This document shows positions 1 through 9,364 of a stretch of DNA of 64,000 nucleotides, one piece after another; within the stretch, counting starts at the first letter, position 1, and every line of letters starts with the position of its first letter. Below the pieces are notes generated by a model. That model worked only from the letters and a program-made list of their open reading frames with translations. It was not told where the DNA came from and did not search any database. This DNA comes from an uncultured Flavobacteriales bacterium (lineage in GTDB: Bacteria; Bacteroidota; Bacteroidia; Flavobacteriales_D; Sanyastnellaceae), in the NCBI GenBank assembly GCA_905478795.1, contig CAJQJX010000051.1, positions 1 to 64,000 on the forward strand, in the 5' to 3' direction. A program made the translations under genes and the position numbers.

Positions 1-524
1 CACCCGACAAGCCGCGCAAGAAACGGTGGCTCTGGGTCTCCCTCGCCGTCAACCTCGGCATCCTCGGCTACTTCAAGTACGCCAACTTCTTTATCGAGAA
101 CTGGATCGCCGCCTGGGACGGCCTCGGCGTCACCATGCACGCCTCCACCCTGCAGGTCATCCTGCCCGTCGGCATCTCCTTCTACACCTTCCAGACCCTC
201 TCCTACTCCATCGACATCTACCGCGGCAACCTCAAGGCCACCCGCGACCCTGTGGCCTTTGGTGCCTTTGTCTCGTTCTTCCCGCAACTCGTCGCGGGGC
301 CCATCGAGCGGGCCACCAACCTGCTGCCGCAAATCACCTCGCCGCGGACCTTCACGTACGAGCAAGGGCGCGACGGCATGCGCCTCATCCTCTGGGGCAT
401 GTTCAAGAAAGTCGTCGTCGCCGACTCCTGTGCGCCCTACGTCGACATGTGCTTCGATAACCCCGAGGCCTTCTCCGGGTCCACCCTCATCCTCGGGAAG
501 CAGCACCTGCTATCGGGGAATTGA
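1..524 (+). pseudogene. MBOAT-family O-acyltransferase (AlgI-like), fragment
   Basis: The frame is open from base 3, so the true start lies outside the window. The visible 173 residues match the middle of AlgI-type membrane-bound O-acyltransferases, which move acetyl groups across the inner membrane onto extracytoplasmic polysaccharide. Family landmarks are LPVGISFYTFQTLSYSIDIY, FFPQLVAGPIERATNLLPQ and RLILWGMFKKVVVAD. After NPEAFSGSTLILG the homology stops and the frame ends after eight unrelated residues. The C-terminal third, which carries the invariant catalytic histidine of the family, is missing. The fragment is about 67% GC in its first 60 bases, richer than what follows, so this looks like a gene cut by a deletion. 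Confidence 0.8.
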
Positions 525-1179
525 CACTGCTCCATTCGCTGACCTAGATCATCCGTCATTCAACCTATGCTCCAGCTCACAGACTTTCTTCAATTCAAAG
601 CACCTACTCGAATGGTGCATTGACAAAAAGACCGAACCAAAAGCGGTGACCTTAGACATCTATCCAGGCGTCTGGCAACTTTCAGGAACCGAATCAACAA
701 GAGACTTAATTGTCAATCATAACCATGTCAATGAACCCGTTTTTCAGCGGATGGCTTGGAGTTCAGGCGACCCATTCAATGGAGTATTGGCCGCCTACTT
801 CGGATTGAAACGGGCATTCGTGCCCCTCACAAATCTACCGGGACAATCGGATGAGTACCGAACTGGCGGGTTCACTTTTTCAAGACGCAACCCATTGAGT
901 CAATTGGATTGCGACACCATCTACCCGACCCTATCTAAAATGCAAAGCCGCGCTTTTCAGTCCATCCTCAACACATGCAAGGAAGAGCGCATCCAACTGC
1001 TGCTCGTCAACCCGCCGCAGTTGTGCGAAGAGGTGTTTGAAAAGCCAAAAGTGATGGAAGGTTTGCCATGGATCGAGGGCAATGATTGGCCGTTGGCCAA
1101 GGTTGATTCGCTTTATTACGACGACCACCACCTGCGTGGGGTGGGGGCCGAGCTGTATTCGGAGTGGTTGGCAGGGTAG
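496..1179 (+). pseudogene. SGNH-hydrolase-like protein, 5'-truncated remnant
   Basis: In the +1 frame relative to the MBOAT fragment, residues GSSTCYRGIDTAPFAD at 496-543 resemble the N-terminal nucleophile block (GSSxxxRGID) of the SGNH-like proteins often encoded just after AlgI-type genes. The frame continues to 1179 and ends with a D-x-x-H-type block, YYDDHHLRGVGAELYSEWL, the expected Asp-His of the SGNH triad. No start codon or signal sequence belongs to this part, so it is not independently expressible as seen. The DNA is clearly AT-richer (about 43% GC in 541-600) than the preceding fragment. The function is inferred from the motif blocks and the AlgI neighbour. Confidence 0.6.
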
Positions 1180-1300
1180 GTTTTGGCCCTGATGGACTGA
1201 CAATCAGGAGGTGGGGGCTGCCGGCTTAGGGTGGCTGAAAGGAGCCGAGACTTGTCGGTGGAAAGGGAGTGATCGTCGGGTGGCGAGTCATCCCTGCCCA

Positions 1301-1336
1301 TTTCACAAAATGCGTGAAGAAGGTGTGCTATATTGC
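1301..1336 (+). promoter_or_regulatory. possible promoter of the TonB receptor gene
   Basis: The 188-base gap 1180-1367 holds a weak -7-like element TATATTGC (1329-1336) with TTTCAC at 1301 as a loose upstream element, 31 bases before the start codon. The string ATATTGCCGC recurs in front of the gene at 35405. A CCTGAT...ATCAGG inverted repeat at 1188-1208 lacks a T-run, so it is not a clear terminator. Confidence 0.3.
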
Positions 1337-1367
1337 CGCCTGAGAAACCTGTGATACCACGCGATTC

Positions 1368-4300
1368 ATGACGCCACAGACCACCGCAGCCCAGGCTGCA
1401 ACCGCCCCCCTTTCCGGCCGCAATCAAGCGGCCGGCGCCATCTTCCGTCCCATCATGGGCCTTGCCGCCTTGCTGCTCGCCGTGCTCTGCACGCCCGACG
1501 CCGCTTGGGCACAATCAGGCTCTGGAACGCTGAAAGGAAAAGTGACCGACGTAGAAACTGGCGAGCCTTTGCCGTTCGTGAACGTGGTCCTGTTCCTCAA
1601 TGGAAACCAAGTGACGGGTGGCAACACCGACTTCGACGGTGAATACACCATCAAGCCCATCAACCCCGGTTCTTACGACGCGCTGTTCAGCTTCGTCGGC
1701 TACACGCCCAAGCGGGTGACGGGTGTCAAGGTGACGGCCAACAAGATTCAATTCGTGAACGCCACACTCGGAGCGGGTGTGATGATGGACGAAGCGGAAG
1801 TCATTGAGTACACCGTACCCCTCATCGACCGCGATGGTGGTGCTTCAGGTGGTACAGTAACCCGTGAAGACATCGAGAAGCTTCCTGGTCGTGACGCCCT
1901 CGCGGTGGCGACAACGGTAGCGGGTGTTGGAACCTCGGGTACAGGCGGCGGCGTCTCCATTCGTGGAGCGCGGACCAGCTCAACCTGGTACTACATCGAT
2001 GGTGTGAAGGTGCGTGGTTCTGTGGCCCTCCCCAAGAGTGCCATCGAGGAAGTCAGCGTCATCACCGGTGGTATCCCCGCCAACATTGGTGACGTGACCG
2101 GTGGTGTCATCAGCATCTCGCTGCGGAACTCGAGCTCCAAGTGGTTTGGAGGTGCAGAGGTCATCAGCTCGGGCTTGCCCATTGGCGACGACCAAAGCAT
2201 TGGACTCGACAAGTATGGATACAACCTGGCAGAGGCGACCATTTCTGGCCCCATCGCTTTTGCCAAAAACGATGACGGAAGCCGTGGCCGCCCCTTGCTC
2301 GGCCTCTTCCTGACCGGTAACTACACCTCGAATTACGACGGGCGTCCAACGTTTGGTGGCCTGAACCGCATGAAAGAGGATGTGCGCCAGCAACTCATTG
2401 CAGATCCCCTGCGCCAAAACATCGATCTCTCTACCGGCGACATCAATGGCGCGCTCTACAACGCAGACTTCCTGACACCCGACGCTTTCGAAGCGGCTCC
2501 CACCCGTTTGAATGCAGCGAACACCAGTGCTCAACTCGTGGCCAAAATCGACGTCAACACCTCCGAAACGGTCAGCTTGACCTTTGGTGGAACGGGCCTC
2601 TTCAACCGTGGACACAACTTCAGCTACGCGAACAGCCTGATGAACTGGGAGAACAACTCCTTGTCCACCAACCTCAACTGGAGGGCGTATGCCAAGTTCA
2701 GCCAACGCTTCCAAGCCGAAGAAGGAGAAGACGAAGGCGGCTTGAGCAACGTGTTCTACCAAATCATGGTGGACTTCACGCAGAACACAGGCCGCACCGA
2801 GGACGACACACATGGGTCAGACCTCATGAAGTATGGCCACCTGGGCCGGTTCAATGTGGCCCAACAAAACAGTTACCAATACGACGCAGGTGCGGATGTC
2901 TTCCGCCACGTGGGTTGGGAGGACACGGCTGTTTACTTCAACCCTTCCGCGTTCAATCCCGAGTTGGCCGCCATCACGCAGCAATACTTCAACTTGTTTG
3001 ACCGCACGCCATACGTCCCGTTCATCGACGGGCCTTATGACAACCTGCTGACGGTCCAGAACAATGCATTGCTCAACGGGCAGGTAGCCCCCAGCACATA
3101 TGGTTTGTGGAATTACTACGGCACCCAGAGCAATGGATTCAGCCAATTCGACCAGCGCCAGTTCCGCGTGTCGGCAGCAGGTTCTGCAGACATTGGTGAC
3201 CACGCCCTTCAACTCGGTTTCGAGTACGAGCAACGACGCGACGCATTCTACAGCGTGGACCCTGTAGGGTTGTGGACCTTGGCCCGATTGACAGCCAACA
3301 GCCACATTAAGGAGATTGACGCTTCTGATTCCACGATCACCAACGTGGGCACGAACTACTATGTGACCTACGACCGTTTGATCGGTGACAATCAGTTTGA
3401 GTTTGACCGCAACCTGCGGGAGTCGCTTGGCCTCGACCCAGACGGCAACGACTACATCAATGTGGACGCCCTCGACCCCAACAACATGGACATTTCACTG
3501 TTTGGCGCCGACGACCTCCTGAATCAGGGTTCGAACTACGTGACCTATGGTGGATTTGACCACCACGGAAACTCCCTGAGCGGACGTCCCACCATTGAGG
3601 ACTTCTTTAACGAGACGAACGACAATGGATACCGTACCCGTCCGATTGGTGCTTACGAGCCCATCTACATCGCCGGATACGTCATGGACAAGTTCACCTT
3701 TGACGACATCATCTTTAATGTCGGTGTGCGTGTGGACCGCTTCGACGCCAACCAGCCGGTTCCAAATGACCCTTACATCATTGGTGAGGCTTACCGGGTT
3801 GGAGACATCACCAACCAGCTTCTGGGGGATTTGGATCCAAACTTTGTGATTCCAGAAAACATCGGTGAGGACTTTGCCGTCTACGTCGACGCCTATGACA
3901 ACGCCACTACGGTGGTTGGTTTCCGGGATGGTGACACCTGGTTCAATGCTGCCGGAACCGAAGTACAGGATCCCGATATCCTCGCTGTAAACGAGGTGTA
4001 CCCAGCACCCTGGTTGCAAACCGATCCCGATGCGCCTTTGACATCCAAGGCCTTCTCTGACTATGAGCCACAGGTCAACATCATGCCCCGTGTATCGTTC
4101 TCATTCAACATCTCAGATGAGGCGGTCTTCTTTGCACACTACGACATCCTGACGCAACGCCCAACATCGAGCATTCGCTTCAGCCCAATTGACTACTTGT
4201 TTATGCGGAACCGCGATGCACTCATCGCCAATCCAAACCTCCGCCCAGAGAAGACAGTGGACTACTCTATTGGATTCCAGCAAGTGCTCTCCAAGACTTC

Positions 4301-5126
4301 AAGCTTGAAGCTCGAGGCGTTCTATAAGGAGCTGCGTGACATGATCCAGGTGCGGAACTTCACCGGAGCCTTCCCCCGCCCCTACCGCGCTTTTGGAAAC
4401 CTCGACTTCGGAACGGTCAAGGGACTTACCGTCAGTTACGACCTGCGCCGCACAGGCAACGTTCGCATGAACGCCAACTACACGCTGCAGTTTGCAGACG
4501 GAACAGGTTCAACCACCCAGACCGCATTGGCGCTCATCAACGCCGGATTGCCCAACCTCCGGAGCATCAACCCGTTGAACTACGACCAGCGCCACCGCAT
4601 CGTCTTCAACGTCGACTACCGCTACGGCAGTGGTGAGGCATACAACGGTCCGATGATCGGCAAGTCACAGATCTTCGCCAACACTGGCTTCAACCTGATC
4701 ACCAACCTCGGCTCAGGAACGCCCTTTACATCGCAGGTCTTCCCAACGCCCATTACAGGCGAAATCAGCCCCTCGACCGAGGGCAGCTTGAACGGAAGCC
4801 GTTTGCCTTGGCAAGTCACCCTCAACACCAACATCGACAAGAGCTTTGAGCTCACGTTTGGAGAAGGGGAAGACGCCAAGAAGGCCTACCTCAACGTGTA
4901 TTTCTGGATCACCAACTTGTTGAACACCCAGAACATCACAGGGGTGTACCGCTTTACGGGAACCCCAGACGACGACGGCTACCTCGCCGCCGCCCAGTAC
5001 CAGCCACAGATTGACACGAAGAACGATCCTGATGCATACCGCAACTACTACGGTATGTATGTCGACGATCCGTTTAACCTCGGGGTGCCCCGCACCATCC
5101 GTTTGGGCGTCAAGCTCGATTTCTGA
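1368..5126 (+). CDS. TonB-dependent receptor with carboxypeptidase-like N-terminal domain
   Basis: A 1252-residue outer-membrane active-transport receptor. A long N-terminal extension leads into a hydrophobic signal (LAALLLAVLCTPDAAWA), with cleavage near residue 49. A carboxypeptidase-regulatory-like Ig domain follows (about 54-135, LKGKVTDVETGEPLPFVNV). Then comes the plug (about 160-260; LPGRDALAVATTVAGV, VSIRGARTSSTWYYIDGVKV). The remainder is a 22-strand-type barrel ending in the outer-membrane signature LGVKLDF with a C-terminal Phe. No SusD gene follows; instead two giant secreted paralogs and a PorV-like barrel come next on the same strand, with 42 bases or fewer between genes (counted to the preferred starts). 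This suggests one operon. The substrate is unknown. Confidence 0.93.
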   Translation: MTPQTTAAQAATAPLSGRNQAAGAIFRPIMGLAALLLAVLCTPDAAWAQSGSGTLKGKVTDVETGEPLPFVNVVLFLNGNQVTGGNTDFDGEYTIKPINPGSYDALFSFVGYTPKRVTGVKVTANKIQFVNATLGAGVMMDEAEVIEYTVPLIDRDGGASGGTVTREDIEKLPGRDALAVATTVAGVGTSGTGGGVSIRGARTSSTWYYIDGVKVRGSVALPKSAIEEVSVITGGIPANIGDVTGGVISISLRNSSSKWFGGAEVISSGLPIGDDQSIGLDKYGYNLAEATISGPIAFAKNDDGSRGRPLLGLFLTGNYTSNYDGRPTFGGLNRMKEDVRQQLIADPLRQNIDLSTGDINGALYNADFLTPDAFEAAPTRLNAANTSAQLVAKIDVNTSETVSLTFGGTGLFNRGHNFSYANSLMNWENNSLSTNLNWRAYAKFSQRFQAEEGEDEGGLSNVFYQIMVDFTQNTGRTEDDTHGSDLMKYGHLGRFNVAQQNSYQYDAGADVFRHVGWEDTAVYFNPSAFNPELAAITQQYFNLFDRTPYVPFIDGPYDNLLTVQNNALLNGQVAPSTYGLWNYYGTQSNGFSQFDQRQFRVSAAGSADIGDHALQLGFEYEQRRDAFYSVDPVGLWTLARLTANSHIKEIDASDSTITNVGTNYYVTYDRLIGDNQFEFDRNLRESLGLDPDGNDYINVDALDPNNMDISLFGADDLLNQGSNYVTYGGFDHHGNSLSGRPTIEDFFNETNDNGYRTRPIGAYEPIYIAGYVMDKFTFDDIIFNVGVRVDRFDANQPVPNDPYIIGEAYRVGDITNQLLGDLDPNFVIPENIGEDFAVYVDAYDNATTVVGFRDGDTWFNAAGTEVQDPDILAVNEVYPAPWLQTDPDAPLTSKAFSDYEPQVNIMPRVSFSFNISDEAVFFAHYDILTQRPTSSIRFSPIDYLFMRNRDALIANPNLRPEKTVDYSIGFQQVLSKTSSLKLEAFYKELRDMIQVRNFTGAFPRPYRAFGNLDFGTVKGLTVSYDLRRTGNVRMNANYTLQFADGTGSTTQTALALINAGLPNLRSINPLNYDQRHRIVFNVDYRYGSGEAYNGPMIGKSQIFANTGFNLITNLGSGTPFTSQVFPTPITGEISPSTEGSLNGSRLPWQVTLNTNIDKSFELTFGEGEDAKKAYLNVYFWITNLLNTQNITGVYRFTGTPDDDGYLAAAQYQPQIDTKNDPDAYRNYYGMYVDDPFNLGVPRTIRLGVKLDF

Positions 5127-5168
5127 TCCCAAACAATCTGCACCATGTACCCAGAGCTCTTTCAGAAG

Positions 5169-8100
5169 ATGACACGAAACCGCATCCTCTCCATCGCCCT
5201 CGGCGCCGCCTTGCTCACCTCCGGTGATGCCATGGCGTACAAGTACGTCGGCGCCAATGGACCCGGCGTTGCCGGACCCAATGCCACAGGCGACACCAAC
5301 GGCACACTCGGAGCAGCCCAGCCCCGAACTGTTGCTGCTGCTTGCGCACCTGCAGCCGCCCTCAAGAACCTCGAATGGAACAACGTTCGTGCACTGGTCG
5401 AAACCGGAGGCTCCCTCTGGCAAAACCGTGCGCAAGGCAACGCTGCTTATGAGGTGCCCAAAGACGGCAATGTGCACTCCATCTATGCCGGTTCCTTGTG
5501 GATGGGCGGCATCTCACCCGACCAACAGCTCAAGCTGGCGGCCATCAAGTTCCGGGCTTCCGGAAACGACTTCTGGCCCGGACCACTGACCAACGATGGA
5601 TCGGCTGAGGTGGACGAGTCGACGTGTAATGAATACGACCGCTTCTACACCACCACGCGTGCAGACAGCGAGCGCCACCGCCAGTACTTCGAGGCGGTCA
5701 CAGCTGGAACCGTAGACGAAGAATTCCCTGACGGATACGCGATCCCCAGCAGCTTCTTTGACTATCCTGCTATGGGCAACACGGCCCTCGGTCAGGACTT
5801 CTACCTCGCGCCTTTCCTTGACTTTGACGGAGACGGTTTCTACGACCCCACCCTTGGAGACTACCCTTGGTACGACTTCCTCCAGGAAATCGACTGCAAG
5901 AACCGCCGACGTGAGGACCCCGTGCCCTTGTATGGTGACCAGAACTTCTACTGGATCTTCAACGACAAAGGCAACGTTCACTCCGAGTCCCAAGGAGAGC
6001 CCATCGGCATGGAAATCCGTGCTCAAGCCTTCGCGTTCTCTACGAACGACGAGATCAACAACATGACGTTCTACAACTACGTGCTCATCAACCAGGGCAC
6101 GCAGACGTTGACGAACACCTATTTCGGTTCTTGGGTCGATGCCGACCTCGGTTGCTACAACGACGACTACGTTGGTTGCGATGTACAACGCGGACTCGGC
6201 TACTGCTACAACGGTGATGCCAACGACGAGAACTGTGGCGCCAACGGTTATGGTGAGAACCCACCTGCGGTAGGAGTAGACTTCTTTGAGGGTCCGTACC
6301 AAGACGCTGACAGCATCGACAACCCGTTAACGCTCGACTTCTCCGATGCCCAAGACAGTTTGGGTATTCCCTACCGTGGAATCGGCATCGGGTACGGTGA
6401 TGGCATTTCTGACAACGAACGCTTCGGAATGCGGCGTTTCGTCTACTACAACAACTCTGGCGACCCCATTAACGGCGAGCCCACCACACCCGTTCACTAC
6501 TACAACTACATGAACGGCATCTGGAAGAACGGCCAGAAAATGACCTATGGTGGCAACGGCATCACAGGATCGGAAACCGCTTGTGACTATATGTTCCCAG
6601 GCGAAACCGACCCCAACCAATGGGGAACCGGTGGACTTCCCGTAGAGCCATGGACCGAGCAAACCGCTGGCAACCCTGCTGCTGACCGCCGCTTTATCCA
6701 GGCTGCTGGACCCTTTACCCTCGAACCCGGTGACTTCAACAACATCACGGTTGGTGTGGTATGGGCCCGAGCTTCTGCCGGAGACCCCTTCGCATCGGTG
6801 GAGTTGATGAGGATTGCAGACGACAAGGCCCAGGCCTTGTTCGACAACTGCTTTGAAATCGTCTCTGGCCCCGATGCTCCAGACGTTACCATCCAGGAAT
6901 TGGACAAGGAGTTGATCCTGTATCTGACCAACGACAATCCCATTTCGAACAACTTTCAGGAACAGTACACCAAGTTCGATCCAGGTGTGCCCGAGTACAA
7001 CAGCTCCAACGAGCTGCTCGACAGCTTGTCACGGAGCTATGTGTTCCAAGGCTATCAGATTTACCAACTCCGCAACTCGGAAGTGGGTCCTGATGAGCTC
7101 AACAACGTTGAAGCCGCGCGCTTGATCGCACAGGTAGACGTGCAAGACGACATTGACTTGATTGTCAACTTCGACCAAGACCCCACGATGGGACTTCCTG
7201 TTCCTTCGTTGATGGTCAATGGTGAGAACGAAGGGGTGCGTCACAGCTTCCAAGTGCAGAACGACGCCTTTGCCCAAGGTGACAACCGCTTGGTCAACTA
7301 TAAGACCTACTACTTCATGGCCATTGCTTATGGCTATAACCAGTACGAGCCCTACGATCCTGTGCTGTTGACTGGTCAGAGTAAGCAATACCTCGCCAGC
7401 CGTAAAGCCGCCGTTGGATCGATCCGTACGTACAGCGGTTCGCCCCACCCTCCCGTTACCGAGGCTGGTGGAACGATTGAGGCGGCGGCCTATGGCGACG
7501 GTGTGGCGATGACGCGGATTTCCGGAAAAGGAAACGGCACCCACATCATCGACATCACCCGCGACAGCGAGGACAAGATCTTGGAGAACAACTTCATCGA
7601 GAAGCTCGAGTACGTTCGTGGCGCTGGCCCAGTAGGTGTCCGCGTGGTCGATCCGCTCTCTGTGCCCAACGCCGAGTTTGAACTCGCCTTGGCCCTCGGC
7701 AACGACGACCTCGATCCCGAGGACGATGCCGACGAGTGCTTCTGGACCTTGACCAACCTCACTTGGCTCAACGACGGCGACCCCGACAACGACCTCGACG
7801 CCGTGCGCACCTCCAACGAGGCGATTTCCATCCGCAACGAGCAGCTCTTGCTCGACTGGGGCTTGGCCATCACCTGGGAGCAGTATGTCTTCGGAAACGA
7901 CGGAACCTTCACCGAGCCCCTCTCTGGCTCCATCGAGTTTGCCGATCCCGAGCAGCCTTGGTTCTTTGGTATTCCCGACCGTGAGGGCATCGGCAACGAG
8001 CTCAACTGGATCCGCGCCGGTGCGCAGGAAACCCCCGATGGAACGCCCGAGGAAGAGGCCGTCTTTGACGACTTTAAGCCCGGTCAGCCGTACGACGAAG

Positions 8101-9362
8101 GGGAGCAGTGGGAAGGTGTCCTCTTTGGAACCTGGGCCCCGTACTGCCTCGTCTCTTGGACCGACGATGTGACCTTCGCAGACGGATCCACGGCGCCTTA
8201 TCCTGTGGTGGCGCCTACAACGGGATCCCTCAAGTGGAACCTCGGTCCCATCACCGACGCCATCCCTGGAACACCCAACGTCGATGTCGTCATGACCTCC
8301 GACAAGTCCAAGTGGACACGGTGCCCCGTCTTTGAGATGCAGCCCAACGAGGACCTCGCTCAGGACATGGACACCCCACTCGGTTCGCCAGAGAAAATGG
8401 GGCTCCGGCGCCATGCTTCGGTCGACAAGAACGGACGCACTGTAGCCGAAGGTGGTGACCCCTACTTCGCTACCCTCAACGGTCAGCAGCAGTATGGCAT
8501 GAGCTGGTTCCCAGGATACGCCATCGACGTAGGGACTGGTGAGCGCCTCAACATGGCCTTCGGTGAAGACTCCTGGGCATCCGCCGACAACGGTGATGAC
8601 ATGATCTTCAACCCCTCCTCGCGCGTGCAGGGTGGACTCGGAAACGTCTATGCCGGTGGCCAACACTGGATCTATGTCTTCCGCAACCAGCAGTACTCCG
8701 ACGACAACGACAGCCGTGTGCCTGCTTACGACCTCGGTCAGTACCTCTACGGGAAGTTCGGCCCCGATGCCGGGTCCAACGATGACCGAAAGGCCATGCG
8801 CGGTTGCGGATGGGTCGGTTCATCCATCACCAGCCCCGAGTTTGAAATGCTCTCTGTGGAGGATGGCCTCATCCCCACCGAGACCCGCATCAAGCTCCGT
8901 GTTGCTAAGGACTACCGCAGGTACGCCTACGACCGGTCCGATGTCGACGAAATCGAAGGGACGCCCAACAACAACAACCCGTTGTACCGCTTCTCTACTG
9001 CCGACGTTGCCACCCTCACAGGTGACAACCCTACGCTCTCCGATGCGCTCCAAAACGTACGTGTGGTTCCCAACCCCTACTACGCGTACTCACAATACGA
9101 GACCTCTAAACTTGACAACCGCGTCAAGATTACCGGACTGCCCGAAATATGCACCGTACGCATCTACTCCATCGCAGGGACACTCGTCAGAACCTTCGAC
9201 AAGGCCGATCCCCTCACTTACATCGAGTGGGACCTCAAAAATGACCGGAACGTCCCCATCGCTGGTGGCGTCCACATCGTTCACGTCAACACCCCCAACG
9301 CGGGTGAGAAAATCATCAAGTGGTTCGCCGTTATGCGTCCCGTTGACCTCGAAAACTTCTGA
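5169..9362 (+). CDS. giant secreted surface protein, copy 1
   Basis: About 1397 residues. I prefer the ATG at 5169 because it gives a clean signal peptide (MTRNRILSIALGAALLTSG, cut after AMA); an in-frame ATG at 5145 would add eight residues. The N-terminal half contains a dockerin/EF-hand-like loop DFDGDGFYDPTLGDYPW. The last 100 residues have the VVPNPY...IYSIAGTLV...WDLKN build of FlgD-like/type IX sorting C-terminal domains, which suggests export to the cell surface. The 3' half (7442-9352) is essentially identical to the 3' half of the second copy, whereas the N-terminal halves match only at perhaps 65-75% of residues. I do not recognise a named family. The position between a TonB receptor and a PorV-like barrel suggests an outer-surface partner of the receptor. 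Confidence 0.85.
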   Translation: MTRNRILSIALGAALLTSGDAMAYKYVGANGPGVAGPNATGDTNGTLGAAQPRTVAAACAPAAALKNLEWNNVRALVETGGSLWQNRAQGNAAYEVPKDGNVHSIYAGSLWMGGISPDQQLKLAAIKFRASGNDFWPGPLTNDGSAEVDESTCNEYDRFYTTTRADSERHRQYFEAVTAGTVDEEFPDGYAIPSSFFDYPAMGNTALGQDFYLAPFLDFDGDGFYDPTLGDYPWYDFLQEIDCKNRRREDPVPLYGDQNFYWIFNDKGNVHSESQGEPIGMEIRAQAFAFSTNDEINNMTFYNYVLINQGTQTLTNTYFGSWVDADLGCYNDDYVGCDVQRGLGYCYNGDANDENCGANGYGENPPAVGVDFFEGPYQDADSIDNPLTLDFSDAQDSLGIPYRGIGIGYGDGISDNERFGMRRFVYYNNSGDPINGEPTTPVHYYNYMNGIWKNGQKMTYGGNGITGSETACDYMFPGETDPNQWGTGGLPVEPWTEQTAGNPAADRRFIQAAGPFTLEPGDFNNITVGVVWARASAGDPFASVELMRIADDKAQALFDNCFEIVSGPDAPDVTIQELDKELILYLTNDNPISNNFQEQYTKFDPGVPEYNSSNELLDSLSRSYVFQGYQIYQLRNSEVGPDELNNVEAARLIAQVDVQDDIDLIVNFDQDPTMGLPVPSLMVNGENEGVRHSFQVQNDAFAQGDNRLVNYKTYYFMAIAYGYNQYEPYDPVLLTGQSKQYLASRKAAVGSIRTYSGSPHPPVTEAGGTIEAAAYGDGVAMTRISGKGNGTHIIDITRDSEDKILENNFIEKLEYVRGAGPVGVRVVDPLSVPNAEFELALALGNDDLDPEDDADECFWTLTNLTWLNDGDPDNDLDAVRTSNEAISIRNEQLLLDWGLAITWEQYVFGNDGTFTEPLSGSIEFADPEQPWFFGIPDREGIGNELNWIRAGAQETPDGTPEEEAVFDDFKPGQPYDEGEQWEGVLFGTWAPYCLVSWTDDVTFADGSTAPYPVVAPTTGSLKWNLGPITDAIPGTPNVDVVMTSDKSKWTRCPVFEMQPNEDLAQDMDTPLGSPEKMGLRRHASVDKNGRTVAEGGDPYFATLNGQQQYGMSWFPGYAIDVGTGERLNMAFGEDSWASADNGDDMIFNPSSRVQGGLGNVYAGGQHWIYVFRNQQYSDDNDSRVPAYDLGQYLYGKFGPDAGSNDDRKAMRGCGWVGSSITSPEFEMLSVEDGLIPTETRIKLRVAKDYRRYAYDRSDVDEIEGTPNNNNPLYRFSTADVATLTGDNPTLSDALQNVRVVPNPYYAYSQYETSKLDNRVKITGLPEICTVRIYSIAGTLVRTFDKADPLTYIEWDLKNDRNVPIAGGVHIVHVNTPNAGEKIIKWFAVMRPVDLENF
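7442..9352 (+). repeat. 1,911-base direct repeat, copy A
   Basis: Offset by exactly 5,254 bases from copy B (12696-14606) in the same orientation. The flanking bases differ at both ends (7441 c against 12695 a; 9353 a against 14607 c). The main reading frame and the overlapping frames on both strands translate identically across the unit, so the DNA is identical or nearly so, synonymous sites included. It encodes the C-terminal roughly 637 residues of each giant protein. Confidence 0.95.
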
Positions 9363-9364
9363 TC

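Noticed and set aside
1188-1208. CCTGAT/ATCAGG inverted repeat as a terminator after the SGNH remnant
   Set aside because: Six-pair stem with no T-run; too weak to call.
7029-8666. 545-codon open frame on the minus strand opposite giant protein 1 (and a matching 410-codon one at 12688-13920)
   Set aside because: Antisense shadow of a high-GC coding region; low-complexity composition, no start signals, and its conservation between copies only reflects the identical DNA repeat.
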